The position numbers and the translations under genes are program-made. Below the pieces are notes generated by a model that did not search any database, had not been told where the DNA came from, and saw only the letters and a program-made list of their open reading frames with translations. Shown here one piece after another: positions 33,462-42,320 of a DNA stretch of 64,000 bases. This DNA is from JBQLZO01 sp052168315 (lineage in GTDB: Bacteria > Planctomycetota > Phycisphaerae > Phycisphaerales > UBA1924). Position 1 is the stretch's first letter. Each line of letters opens with the position of its first letter. The stretch lies in the NCBI GenBank assembly GCA_052168315.1, contig JBQLZO010000054.1, positions 1 through 64,000 of the forward strand, in the 5' to 3' direction.

Positions 33462-34249
33462 CGGTGGGCGGCGGACGGTTCCGCGCGTCCTCCGAGTCCT
33501 TCGACCCCGACGCCCCAATCGGGCTCGGACCGGACGATCGTCCAGCGATCGGTGCCCGGTTCCGTGAAGCCGAGGGCGCAGGCGTGGAGCATGAGCCGCG
33601 GTGGGTGGTCGGGGTCCTGTTTGTGCCGCGGGTTGTAGAGCGGATCGCCGGCGATCGGACACCCGAGGGCGCCGACCTTGGGATCGAACGCGGCGTGCAC
33701 GCGGAGCTGGTGTGATCGGCCGGTCAGCGGCTCGAACCAGGTTCGTGTGACTGGAATCCGTCTCCCTGATGGCGAGATCAGCGTTGCGTGTCGATCGAGT
33801 CGGTACCGTGTCCGCGAGGGTTTGCCGTGGACGGGATCGTGGATCTGCATCGGCCGGTTGCCGGGATCGAGCCGGATCGGGCAGTCGATCAGCGGCCAGC
33901 AGGTCGAATCGTCCGGGTCCATTGATTCATGGTCCACACCGCGATGACGCAGCGGGAGATGACCATCGAGCAGCGCGACATATCGCTTGAAGATCTTGCG
34001 GTTCTCGAACTGAAGCGAGAGATCACGCTGGGAATGGGCATCCAACGCGACGACGAGCAGGCCCGATGTGTCCATGTCGAGCCGGTGGACGACCATGGGT
34101 CCGGTGGCGGTCGGGATCATCTGACGCACGCGGGCGGGGACGCAGTCTTCCTTGTCGGGCCCCTTCTCCCTGACCGAGAGGAGCCCGGAAGGCTTCTCAA
34201 CGACAACGCAGCGCAGCCCGCGCCAGGCGATCTGGAGGTCGAGCCGCAT
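33455..34249 (-). CDS. RluA-family pseudouridine synthase
   Basis: RNA pseudouridine synthase of 264 residues, single catalytic domain without an S4 domain. The family signature HRLDMDTSGLLVVAL holds the catalytic Asp. Other conserved parts are VVVEKPSGLLSV, KRYVALLDG, and the late LTGRSHQLRVHAA and PIAGDPLY motifs. It is most like RluA, which modifies 23S rRNA position 746 and tRNA position 32, but the target cannot be fixed here. The frame extends upstream as Arg/Pro-rich sequence; ATG 34249 matches the family start. It has TACCCT 6 nt upstream rather than a Shine-Dalgarno. Its last codons overlap the K+ transporter end on the opposite strand. Confidence 0.9.
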   Translation of the reverse strand: MRLDLQIAWRGLRCVVVEKPSGLLSVREKGPDKEDCVPARVRQMIPTATGPMVVHRLDMDTSGLLVVALDAHSQRDLSLQFENRKIFKRYVALLDGHLPLRHRGVDHESMDPDDSTCWPLIDCPIRLDPGNRPMQIHDPVHGKPSRTRYRLDRHATLISPSGRRIPVTRTWFEPLTGRSHQLRVHAAFDPKVGALGCPIAGDPLYNPRHKQDPDHPPRLMLHACALGFTEPGTDRWTIVRSEPDWGVGVEGLGGRAEPSAAHRQ

Positions 34250-34255
34250 GGGAGC

Positions 34256-34261
34256 AGGGTA
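34256..34261 (-). promoter_or_regulatory. Putative -10 box (TACCCT) for leaderless start at 34249
   Basis: Minus-strand TACCCT exactly 6 nt before the ATG of the RluA-type gene, which lacks a Shine-Dalgarno. It has the same box and spacing as the gene starting at 18079. Confidence 0.35.
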
Positions 34262-34421
34262 GGCGTGTGGAATCCGGGCGCGGAATCTCGACCGAATGGG
34301 AAACTCGAGTGACCGGGATGCGCCGGCGCGACCGTCCCTCGGGCAGAGCCACACGGCGCTCCGGGAGGCGGAAAGCGCAGGGGCCATTTCGGCGAGCATC
34401 CGGGCTACCATCTTCATTCCG

Positions 34422-34504
34422 GCCGGAGTGGCGGAATGGCAGACGCAGTGGATTCAAAATCCACCGGGGTAACACCCGTGCGGGTTCGACTCCCGCCTCC
34501 GGCA
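34422..34504 (+). tRNA. tRNA-Leu (anticodon CAA)
   Basis: 83-nt class II tRNA. The acceptor stem is GCCGGAG (34422-34428) with CTCCGGC (34497-34503), followed by discriminator A at 34504. The anticodon stem GTGGA/TCCAC encloses loop TTCAAAA with CAA at 34455-34457. A variable arm (about 34465-34479) and a T arm with GCGGG-TTCGACT-CCCGC are visible. The 3' CCA is not encoded. Reads UUG codons. It lies 12 bp from the convergent dehydrogenase gene. Confidence 0.95.
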
Positions 34505-34516
34505 TTGGTGGATGGA

Positions 34517-35947
34517 TCAATCGGCGTGGGGTGTTGGAACGAGCTTGACGATCATGTCGGGCCCGTTCAGGACGATGTAGATCTGGCCGTCGGGGGCGAG
34601 TTTGACATCGCGGACCCGGCCTCGGTCGTAGACCAGTTCTTCCCGTTCGACGACCTGCCCGTTTCTGATCCGGAGGCGATCGACGGTCTCGCCGGCCAGG
34701 CCGCCGGCCAGCAGGTCGCCTTCCCACTTCGGGAACCGCTGGGCATCGACGACGGCCAGCCCGCATGCGGCGATGGAGGGGGTCCACACGAAGACCGGCT
34801 GCGTGATCCCGGTATCTTCCGCAGGCCATGGCTGCCTGAACGGTGTTCCGTTGTAGTTGATACCGAATGAGACGGTGGGCCAGCCGTAGTTGGCGGCCTT
34901 CTCGACGAGATTGAGCTCATCCCCACCGCGTGGGCCGTGCTCGGTGACCCAGAGGCGGCCTTCCAGATCCCGGACCATGCCCTGTGGGTTCCGGTGGCCG
35001 TAGGACCAGATGGTGGGGAGTGCATCGTCCCGATCCACGAATGGATTGTCTTCGGGGATTCGGCCGTCGTGGAATACGCGGTGGACCTTTCCGTTGGGCA
35101 TGCTGAGATCCTGGGCGCGGTCCATCAGGCCGCGTTCGCCGATGCAGACGAACAGGTGCTCGCCGGTCAAAACGAGCCTGCATCCGTAGTGGAGGGTGGT
35201 CCGGGTGTAGCTCTCAGGGGGTGCCTGGTAGATGGTCTGTTCGTCGGTCCAGCGATCGCCGACGATCCTTCCCCTGACCACTTTGGTCATGGATTCGCGT
35301 CCATCGGGATCCGAATATGCGAGGTAGACCCATCCGTTGTTTGCGTGGTCCGGATGGACGGCGACATCGAGGAGCCCTCCCTGTCCGCGTGCGGCGACGC
35401 GCGGGGTCCCGTTGATGGGTGTGGCGGCGCCATCGTCGGCGACAAGGAGGAGGCGGCCCGGGCGCTCGGTGATGAGCATGCGCCCATCGCTGAGCCATGC
35501 GACGGCCCAGGGAATGTCGAGTGTGCCGCGGTAGGCCGGTTCGATCGTGTAGTCGTGATGCTGGGTTCGGTACACGCCGGCGTCGTCGCGGGTGGGCGCC
35601 ATGCCCTTGTCGCGCGCATCGCGGTGCTGGAGTTCGCGGATGTAGACGACAAGCCCCCACATCTCGGCTTCGGTGAGCGCGGCGTCGTAAGCGGGCATTC
35701 CGTGGTCGGGCATGCCGTTCTTGATCGCGTCGAAGAACGCTTTGTCGGAGCCGTCGGTGATGATCTGCTCGGGATCGAGGAGTGAGGCGGCCATGCCACC
35801 CTGGCCGCGGTCGCCGTGGCAGCGGATGCATTGATCGGCCCAAAGATCGCGGACGGTCTGTGCCGCGGTATTGGGCGTGGCATAGAACGCTGTGGCGGCT
35901 GCGGTGGCGAAGAATGTGAGAGCATGGCTCGCGCGGGCGTGGCGCAT
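34517..35947 (-). CDS. Exported cytochrome c / PQQ-type sugar dehydrogenase fusion
   Basis: Periplasmic 476-residue oxidoreductase. A signal peptide (to about residue 29) is followed by a cytochrome c domain with haem motif CIRCH (C40, C43, H44) and likely distal Met in NGMPDHGMPAY. A six-bladed soluble-glucose-dehydrogenase-like (GSDH/YliI) propeller runs from about 145 onward (IPWAVAWLSDGRMLITERPG, ARGQGGLLDVAVHP, WSYGHRNPQGM, TEHGPRGGDELN). It probably oxidises an aldose through PQQ and passes electrons to the attached haem. The cytochrome is N-terminal, whereas many related fusions carry it at the C-terminus. An AGGAAG element lies about 11 nt before ATG 35947. No pqq biosynthesis genes are present here. 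Confidence 0.88.
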   Translation of the reverse strand: MRHARASHALTFFATAAATAFYATPNTAAQTVRDLWADQCIRCHGDRGQGGMAASLLDPEQIITDGSDKAFFDAIKNGMPDHGMPAYDAALTEAEMWGLVVYIRELQHRDARDKGMAPTRDDAGVYRTQHHDYTIEPAYRGTLDIPWAVAWLSDGRMLITERPGRLLLVADDGAATPINGTPRVAARGQGGLLDVAVHPDHANNGWVYLAYSDPDGRESMTKVVRGRIVGDRWTDEQTIYQAPPESYTRTTLHYGCRLVLTGEHLFVCIGERGLMDRAQDLSMPNGKVHRVFHDGRIPEDNPFVDRDDALPTIWSYGHRNPQGMVRDLEGRLWVTEHGPRGGDELNLVEKAANYGWPTVSFGINYNGTPFRQPWPAEDTGITQPVFVWTPSIAACGLAVVDAQRFPKWEGDLLAGGLAGETVDRLRIRNGQVVEREELVYDRGRVRDVKLAPDGQIYIVLNGPDMIVKLVPTPHAD

Positions 35948-36015
35948 TGGAGATGTGCTTCCTGTGTGGCGTGGTTCGTGAGTCTGAACATTGTAGATGC
36001 CGGCGGGGCGGCGGC

Positions 36016-38451
36016 TCAGAGGGAGCGGAGCAGGGCTCCGGGATCGATCCGGAAGAAACGGGTGGTCACGATCGCCGCGAACGCGACCGAAACCGCGACG
36101 CCCACGGACGCGATGGCGAGCGTCGCGGCGACGCTGAGCGTCTGGTGGTCGTGGAGTTCGGGCATGAGCTCGCTGAGAATCCAGGGGCATACTGCGGTTC
36201 CGATCGGCACGCCGAGCATGGCGGCGGCCAGCGCCGGCGCGGCAGCGCGCCATGCGACGCGTGAACGGGGAAGCGCGAAGGCGATGAGCACGCGGAGTTC
36301 GTCGATCTCGGACAGGAGGCGGATCCGCGTTCGCCCGGCGGCGGCCAGGGCGGCCATCGAGATGGCGGCCGCCGCGGCTCCGAGGGTGATCCACGCGGCG
36401 ATCCAGTAGATCCGGGCGCGTCGGTCGATGTGCTCGTCGAGCCAGACGATCGGCGAGAGGGTGGCGTCGTCGATGGACTCGATCACAGCCCGACGGGCCG
36501 CTTCGGCGGCGGCGTCCCGGCGTAGATCGCGGTTCTCGGGGTGCCCATCGAGCCTGAGCAGCAGCGACCATGCCGAACCCTCCCAGCCGATGGGCATGGG
36601 GAGCCAGATCTCTGGGCCGCCGGCATCGAATGCGTCGGGTGCGCCGGCGGTATCGGAGACGACGGCGCGGATGAGCGCTGGGATGGCCGCATCGCCGAGG
36701 GCGAGCGTCCGTGCGAGGGCCGCATCCGGGGATTCGAGCAGCGCATCCGCGAGCGATTCCGAGATCCTGACCGGGAGCGCCGGGACCTCGGATGCTGAGA
36801 GTTTGAGCAACGCGCCGATGGTGGGCTCATCGAGTTCCTCCAGCGTGTTCACGCCAAGGATCTGAAGCGCTTCGGGAGTGACGCTGTGGAGGCGGGCGAG
36901 GACGGGAGTCGAATCGGGGCGCGGCCGTTGGCCGGGATCTGCAGAGCTTCGTGCCTCGATCGCTCGGAACTCGGGGCCGAGGATGGGAGCGTTGTCGGCG
37001 GCGGCGACCGCCCGAAAGATGCCGGTTGCCTGCACCTCCTGGAGCGTTTGGAGCACGATGCGCCACCGTTCGGAGTCGGCGGGGATGCGCCACCACGGGA
37101 TGCCGACGCGGATCACGCCGACTCCGCGGAGATCCATTCCGACCGGCGGTCGGTTCGCGAGCGCCGCCTGGTTGGTGAGTGCGATGGCGATGCCGAGGAT
37201 CGCGGTGGCGATGGCCGACAGCGCGAGCACACCGAGGCTTGCGGTGAGCCGCGCCGGCGCAGCGCGTTCAGGGGGGAGTCCTCGGATGCACCACGCGGGG
37301 TGAGCGCGCAGGATTGTCGGGATCGGGATGAGCGTGAGGGCGGCGACGCAGACCATCGCAGCGCTGGCGACCGTGGACCAGGGCACGCTTTGTATGGCGA
37401 TGCCGGTGCCGCCGGGGATGGTGCCGGTGATCCGCGCACCGGCTGCGTCGATGACCCACCAGGACGCGAGCATGCCGAAGGCGGTGGCGGTGGTGGTAGC
37501 GATGGCGGCTTTGTGGGCGACTGCGCGGACCAGCTCCGAGCGTGTGCTCCCGAGTGCCAAGCGCAGGGCGAGTTCCTCGCGTCTTCCGACGATCGCCGAG
37601 AGCCAGAGCAGTGACGCGGCAGTGAGCGATGCCAAGAAGATCAACACAGCACCGAGTGCGGTGGCGCGGAGGGAGCGCTGCACGCGCGATCCGAGCACCA
37701 CATCGACGAGCGGAACGATGAGTCGATCGCTGGATCCGGCTGGCGTGAGCGCGGGCGGTTCGATGCTCGTGATGCCTGTGAGCAGTGGGGCGTCCAGCAG
37801 CGGATCGTCGGGCGTGAGGCGCTTGAATTCCGCGGGATCGAAGGTCGCCCATGCATCGACGCCTATGAAAGCCTCGCCCGGCGGATCGGGGAGCACTCCG
37901 ACGATCCGGACCTGATCGGCGTTGAGCGTGGCGGGCCGGTCGATTGCATCAGCGGGATCGGTGAACAACCGCGCCGCGGTGCTCCGCGCGAGCGCGATCT
38001 CGGCGATGAGGCCTGGTCGGGACGGATCGCTCGGGGCGGGGAGTCGTCCGGCGATGGGATCGGTCAGGGCGAGCAAATCGAGAACGCCCGGTGTGGCGCG
38101 CCACACCGCGATCCGATGGGCGCCGGAGTCCGTGAAGAGGGTGGACTCGATCTGTTCGACGGCCTCCAGGGTTCCGAACACGGGATCCTGGCGCCATGCG
38201 AAGAGTTCTGCGGGCGAGAAGGGGGCGGGTTCGTCGATCGCATCGATGCTCGCTTCGAGGTCGATCGGGCGCTTTCCGACGATGGACAGCGAGCGGTGCT
38301 CGGGCGCCACGGCTGCGCTCGGGATTCCCTCGCGAGCGGCGCCCGCGCAGATGAGCGAGGCGATTCCTGTGGCGATGCAGAGCACTGCTCCGGCGTGCCC
38401 GGTGCGCGAATCGGTGCGGGCGCCGTTGATGGATCGGATCGAGCCGATCAT
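36016..38451 (-). CDS. ABC transporter permease, FtsX/MacB-like
   Basis: Inner-membrane permease of 811 residues with the duplicated FtsX/MacB architecture. There is one N-terminal hydrophobic span (VLCIATGIASLICAGA), a large periplasmic domain (about 45-260), a three-span FtsX block (TALGAVLIFLASLTAASLLW onward), a second periplasmic part (about 460-690) and a final span block ending near 800. The motif SAIVGRREELALRLALGSTRSEL is the characteristic cytoplasmic loop after the first FtsX span. ATG 38451 overlaps the ATPase stop (ATGA), so the two genes are coupled. The substrate is unknown; relatives export lipoproteins, macrolides or peptides. No MacA-type adaptor is adjacent. Confidence 0.83.
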   Translation of the reverse strand: MIGSIRSINGARTDSRTGHAGAVLCIATGIASLICAGAAREGIPSAAVAPEHRSLSIVGKRPIDLEASIDAIDEPAPFSPAELFAWRQDPVFGTLEAVEQIESTLFTDSGAHRIAVWRATPGVLDLLALTDPIAGRLPAPSDPSRPGLIAEIALARSTAARLFTDPADAIDRPATLNADQVRIVGVLPDPPGEAFIGVDAWATFDPAEFKRLTPDDPLLDAPLLTGITSIEPPALTPAGSSDRLIVPLVDVVLGSRVQRSLRATALGAVLIFLASLTAASLLWLSAIVGRREELALRLALGSTRSELVRAVAHKAAIATTTATAFGMLASWWVIDAAGARITGTIPGGTGIAIQSVPWSTVASAAMVCVAALTLIPIPTILRAHPAWCIRGLPPERAAPARLTASLGVLALSAIATAILGIAIALTNQAALANRPPVGMDLRGVGVIRVGIPWWRIPADSERWRIVLQTLQEVQATGIFRAVAAADNAPILGPEFRAIEARSSADPGQRPRPDSTPVLARLHSVTPEALQILGVNTLEELDEPTIGALLKLSASEVPALPVRISESLADALLESPDAALARTLALGDAAIPALIRAVVSDTAGAPDAFDAGGPEIWLPMPIGWEGSAWSLLLRLDGHPENRDLRRDAAAEAARRAVIESIDDATLSPIVWLDEHIDRRARIYWIAAWITLGAAAAAISMAALAAAGRTRIRLLSEIDELRVLIAFALPRSRVAWRAAAPALAAAMLGVPIGTAVCPWILSELMPELHDHQTLSVAATLAIASVGVAVSVAFAAIVTTRFFRIDPGALLRSL

Positions 38452-39215
38452 GCGATGCGCTCGTCGCGGCGCTCGGCGATGATCCGTCCATCCAGCATCT
38501 CGATGGCCCACGGTGCCCGGGCTGCGATGCGTGGGTCGTGGGTGACGAGCACGACGCTTGTCCCTTCGTCGTAGAGCGAGGAGAGAAGGGTGAGGATCGC
38601 TTCGCCCGCCCGGGAGTCGAGATTGCCCGTCGGCTCATCGGCGAGCAGCAACTTCGGTTTGACAGCGATGGCGCGGGCGATGGCGACGCGTTGCTGCTGC
38701 CCGCCGGAAAGCTCTGCGGGGTGGTGGTCTCGTCGTCCTGTGAGTTCGACTCTCTCGAGCACACGCTCGATGGTCTGGCGTCGCTGGGTTCGGGAGAGCC
38801 CTCGCCCGGTGAGCGCGAGGGCGATGTTGTCATGGACGGTCAGGCGTGGGGCAAGGTGTATGGACTGGAACACGAATCCGATGGCATGGCGCCGGATCGC
38901 CGCCCGGGCGCGCTCGCGAAGTTCGGTGGTGTCCGTGGCTCCAAAGACCACGCATCCTCGGGTCGGACGGTCGAGGAGCCCCATCAATGAGAGCAGAGTG
39001 GACTTCCCGGAGCCAGAGGGGCCGGTGATGGCCAGCCAATCGCCCTGACGCACCCGGAGCGACACGCCGGAGACCGCCCAGGATTCGATCGAGCCGGCTC
39101 TGAAGCTCTTCGACGCTTCGCGGAGTTCAACCAGCGTCGGGCGGTGGGCCGGCTGAGGCGACGCGGCGTCGGGTGGCGAGGCTGCGGGCTGGGTTGTTTC
39201 GGGTGGAGGGTGCAT
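38448..39215 (-). CDS. ABC transporter ATPase, LolD/MacB class
   Basis: ATPase of 255 residues for the FtsX-like permease encoded directly downstream. It shows Walker [10 protein letters not shown], signature [14 protein letters not shown], Walker [14 protein letters not shown] and the switch His in LVTHDPR. The DEPTGNLDS sequence is typical of the LolD/FtsE/MacB group. The N-terminal 30 residues are Pro/Thr-rich and outside the fold. The frame runs further upstream, but ATG 39215 gives the usual length. The 4-bp overlap with the permease indicates translation coupling. Confidence 0.9.
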   Translation of the reverse strand: MHPPPETTQPAASPPDAASPQPAHRPTLVELREASKSFRAGSIESWAVSGVSLRVRQGDWLAITGPSGSGKSTLLSLMGLLDRPTRGCVVFGATDTTELRERARAAIRRHAIGFVFQSIHLAPRLTVHDNIALALTGRGLSRTQRRQTIERVLERVELTGRRDHHPAELSGGQQQRVAIARAIAVKPKLLLADEPTGNLDSRAGEAILTLLSSLYDEGTSVVLVTHDPRIAARAPWAIEMLDGRIIAERRDERIA

Positions 39216-39586
39216 CCCGGGATGATGATGACTGGATGAGCGGTGGACCGCAGGGGCGAGAATCACGATTCGCCGGAGACGGTCGAGGAGGTGGGGAATC
39301 GGCGAACCTGGTGCGCCAAATGTCCCGGAAGTGGGAATTCGATCAGGGAAATCCCTTGCCGCGCCTGATGCGAAGGGGGATTTGGGAGCCGGGGACCCGC
39401 GGAGGCGACGGGTTCTGAGCAACCGAACGCCCGTTCTCGCCAACAGATATGAGCGAGGCATGACTTTCGCGCGCTCCGGGCGTTCGGGTCAAGCAGGGAT
39501 TGTTCCAGGCAGGAGCTTGCGGCGGGCGAGTGTGATGCACTTGTGTTGCAGTGAGCTTCGCGACGGGACCACGGAGGGCAGGATCG
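39216..39586. other. Divergent intergenic region
   Basis: 371 bases between the ABC ATPase (minus) and the response regulator (plus); promoters for both are expected here. A 60-codon frame at 39236-39418 has no ribosome-binding site and no recognisable motif. GGAGGG at 39573-39578 serves the regulator gene. I see no hairpin or operator. Confidence 0.5.
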
Positions 39587-40984
39587 ATGCAGCGCAAAGC
39601 CGCGCGCCGGCGGATTCTCGTCGCGGATGATCAGGCGGATGTTCGGACCGCACTCCGGATGCTCCTCAAGGAGGAGGGGTATTCGGTGGATGAGGCCGAT
39701 TCCCCCGGGGGTGTGCTGGAAGCGATGGCGGGGGCGCCGTTCGACCTGGTCCTGTTGGACCTCAATTACACCCGTGACACGACCTCCGGGCGCGAGGGGC
39801 TCGAACTGCTGGATCGGATCCGCCAGATGGACGACCAGTTGCCCGTGGTGGTCCTGACAGGATTCGGGACGGTGGAACTGGCGGTTGATGCGATGCGCGG
39901 CGGGGCCCGCGACTTCGTCCAGAAGCCGTGGGACAACGATCGCCTGCTCGCGACGGTTCGTACGCAGATCGAACTCGTGTCGGCGGTGCGGCGTGGGCAG
40001 CGTCTCGAGCAGGAGAACCGGCTGCTGCGGAGCGCTCCCGAGGTCCGCTTTATCGCCCGCGCGCGGACGATGCAATCTGTGGTCGAAGCGATCGATCGCG
40101 TGGCGGAGACGGATGCGAGCGTGCTGATCACCGGGGAGCATGGGGTCGGCAAGGATGTGGTGGCCGGGGAGATCCACCGTCGATCGCCCCGGCACGAGCG
40201 ATCGTTCGTTTCGATCAACCTCGCGGCGCTCCCGGAGCACAGCGCGGATTCCGAGTTGTTCGGGCATGTCCGGGGGGCGTTCCCGGAGGCGTTTGAGGAT
40301 CGGGTCGGGCGGCTGGAACTCGCGGAGGGCGGCACGCTGTTCCTGTCTGAGATGTGTGGCGCGAGCGATGCGGTGCAGCAGAAGCTGATGCGATTCGCCG
40401 AGTCCGGTCGGGTCGAGCGCGTGGGCTCCTCGCGTGTGCGGGAGATCAACGCCCGCCTGATCGCCGCGACGAACGCGGACCCACGAGCCGAGATCGAGGC
40501 CGGGCGGCTGCGTGCGGACTTCCTGTATCGCGTGAACACGATCGAGATCAGGATCCCTCCGCTGCGCGAGCGCCGCGATGACATCCTGCCGCTGGCCCAC
40601 TCGGCGCTGGAGCGATTCTCTTCGCGGTATCGCAAGTCGCTTTCCGGCTTTGATGCGGACGCCGAGCGGCTGCTGCTCGAGCATCGGTGGCCCGGGAATG
40701 TCCGTGAGTTGGTGCACGCGGTGGAGCGCGGCGTGATTCGTGCCGAGGGCGATTCGGTGGGTGTCGTGGATCTTGGGATCCGGCGCGAGATGGAAGAGAT
40801 GGCGAACATCGAACAGATGTCGCTGGACGAGGCGGAGGCGTACTTGATCAAGCGTGCGCTGGCACGCTGCAACGGCCAGGTGAATCTCGCGGCGCGCGAG
40901 CTGGGGCTTTCGCGTTCCGGGCTGTATCGCCGGCTGGAGAAGTTCGGGATCGTGCGGGAGGAGATCCTGGCCGGTCGCGCGTGA
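39587..40984 (+). CDS. NtrC-like response regulator with degenerate sigma-54 motifs
   Basis: 465 residues: receiver domain (about 8-125), AAA+ domain (about 155-395) and Fis-type HTH (about 425-460, VNLAARELGLSRSGLYRRLEK). The receiver is intact, with acidic pair D14/D15, phospho-acceptor D58 (LLDLN), T91 and K113. In the AAA+ domain the sigma-54 contact loop GAFTGA reads GAFPEA (230-235), Walker A is GEHGVGKD (183-190) and Walker B is LFLSE, with Ser254 replacing the usual Asp. It therefore probably neither binds sigma-54 nor hydrolyses ATP normally. It may activate or repress sigma-70-type promoters on phosphorylation. The start is set by GGAGGG 8 nt upstream. No histidine kinase gene is adjacent. 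Confidence 0.88.
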   Translation: MQRKAARRRILVADDQADVRTALRMLLKEEGYSVDEADSPGGVLEAMAGAPFDLVLLDLNYTRDTTSGREGLELLDRIRQMDDQLPVVVLTGFGTVELAVDAMRGGARDFVQKPWDNDRLLATVRTQIELVSAVRRGQRLEQENRLLRSAPEVRFIARARTMQSVVEAIDRVAETDASVLITGEHGVGKDVVAGEIHRRSPRHERSFVSINLAALPEHSADSELFGHVRGAFPEAFEDRVGRLELAEGGTLFLSEMCGASDAVQQKLMRFAESGRVERVGSSRVREINARLIAATNADPRAEIEAGRLRADFLYRVNTIEIRIPPLRERRDDILPLAHSALERFSSRYRKSLSGFDADAERLLLEHRWPGNVRELVHAVERGVIRAEGDSVGVVDLGIRREMEEMANIEQMSLDEAEAYLIKRALARCNGQVNLAARELGLSRSGLYRRLEKFGIVREEILAGRA

Positions 40985-41000
40985 GCCGTCCGCTGACGGC
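40985..41000. terminator. Hairpin between convergent genes
   Basis: 6-bp perfect stem (GCCGTC 40985-40990 with GACGGC 40995-41000) and a 4-nt loop, directly after the regulator stop and 30 nt past the ruvB stop. It could serve both strands. No T-tract. Confidence 0.35.
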
Positions 41001-41030
41001 CCTCATCGAATCGAACATGGGAGGGGTGGG

Positions 41031-42089
41031 TCAGAACAGCGAATCTGTGGCCTGGCCGGCGTCGTCGTCCGCTCCCGGCGGTGTCGATGCGGGTATCGGT
41101 ATGCCGAGGTGCCGGCCGGCGGCGGGGGTGAGCTGGCGTCCCCGCCGGGTGCGGGCGAGGTGCCCGATCTGCAGGAGGTAGGGCTCGACGACATCCTCGA
41201 GCGTTCCCGAATCCTCGCCCATCGTGGCGGCGATCGCCTCAAGCCCGACCGGTCCGCCTTCGTAGGTGGTGGCGATGATGGTCAGGTACTTGCGGTCGAT
41301 CTCATCAAGCCCGAGTTCATCGACGCCTTCGAGGGCCAGCGCCTCCGCCACGGAGCGGTCGGTGATGGTTCCGGCGCTGCGGACCTGCGCGTAGTCGCGG
41401 ACCCTGCGCAGGAGCCGGTTGGCGATTCGTGGCGTGCCGCGGCTGCGCTCGGCGATTGCGGCCAGCGATGGGCGGTCGGCCCGCACGCTCAGCAGCGCAG
41501 CGCTGCGCTCGAGGATCGTGAGCAGATCATCGACGGGGTAGAACCGGAGGTGGTGGGTGAGCCCGAAGCGCGAACGGAGCGGCGAGGAGAGCATGCCGGC
41601 GCGGGTGGTCGCGCCGACGAGGGTGAAGGGCTTGAGGGTGATGGTGATGGCCTTGGCGGACATGCCGGAATCGACGGTGACATCGATGCGCCCGTCTTCC
41701 ATGGCGGGGTAGATGAATTCTTCCACGGCGGCGGGGAGCCGGTGGATCTCATCGATGAACAGGACATCGTGGGGCTGGAGGCGCGTCAGCGCGCCGACGA
41801 GGTCGGCGGCTTTGGTCAGTGCCGCGCCGGAGGCGACATGGACGGCCGAGCCCATCTCCGCGGCCACGACATGGGCGAGCGTGGTCTTGCCGAGCCCGGG
41901 CGGGCCGTGGAGCAGGAGGTGGTCGAGGGGCTCGCCCCTGCCCTTGGCGGCCTCGATCGTGATGCGGAGGCGTTCGACGAGTTCGCGCTGCCCGATGTAC
42001 TCGCTGAGGTTTGTCGGCCTGAGGGCGGCGACGGCCCGATCCTCGGCGGGGTTGTGGCTGGTCGGGCTGATCCATCGTTCGGTGGCCAT
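41031..42089 (-). CDS. ruvB: Holliday junction branch-migration helicase RuvB
   Basis: Hexameric AAA+ motor of the RuvAB complex, acting at Holliday junctions during recombination and repair. The 352 residues include all family landmarks: LRPTNLSEYIGQ at the start, Walker A LHGPPGLGKTTLA, Walker B DVLFIDEIHRL, sensor I VGATTRAGML, arginine-finger region LRSRFGL and the C-terminal winged helix with TIIATTYEGGPVGLEAIA and RTRRGRQLT. ATG 42089 starts at the usual place; the frame upstream is Pro-rich leader sequence. A TAGACT hexamer 8 nt upstream replaces a Shine-Dalgarno. ruvA and ruvC are not in the window. Confidence 0.96.
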   Translation of the reverse strand: MATERWISPTSHNPAEDRAVAALRPTNLSEYIGQRELVERLRITIEAAKGRGEPLDHLLLHGPPGLGKTTLAHVVAAEMGSAVHVASGAALTKAADLVGALTRLQPHDVLFIDEIHRLPAAVEEFIYPAMEDGRIDVTVDSGMSAKAITITLKPFTLVGATTRAGMLSSPLRSRFGLTHHLRFYPVDDLLTILERSAALLSVRADRPSLAAIAERSRGTPRIANRLLRRVRDYAQVRSAGTITDRSVAEALALEGVDELGLDEIDRKYLTIIATTYEGGPVGLEAIAATMGEDSGTLEDVVEPYLLQIGHLARTRRGRQLTPAAGRHLGIPIPASTPPGADDDAGQATDSLF

Positions 42090-42097
42090 CAGGGTGG

Positions 42098-42103
42098 AGT
42101 CTA
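42098..42103 (-). promoter_or_regulatory. Putative -10 box (TAGACT) for leaderless ruvB
   Basis: TANNNT hexamer on the minus strand 8 nt before the ruvB ATG, with no Shine-Dalgarno present. Confidence 0.35.
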
Positions 42104-42320
42104 TCGGTGGCGGTGGGTGGCTGGCGGTCCGGGGAGGTTGCGGCGGTGGGTTGGGCCTATGGTCTGGGCCCGGTTTTTGCGGGGCGGGGATGGGGTTCGT
42201 GGGCAGGTCAGTGGCTTGGGGGGGCGGATCTGGCCGTTGTTGCCCATTTCCCCACGCGATGCGCGTGCGATTGCTTCTGGCGGGCATCGGCCCGTCATCC
42301 TTCGAGCCCCGAGGTCTGGC

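Noticed and set aside
39236..39418. 60-codon frame in the divergent gap before the NtrC-like regulator
   Set aside because: No ribosome-binding site and no motif. Its composition is not obviously shadow-like, so it stays possible but unsupported.
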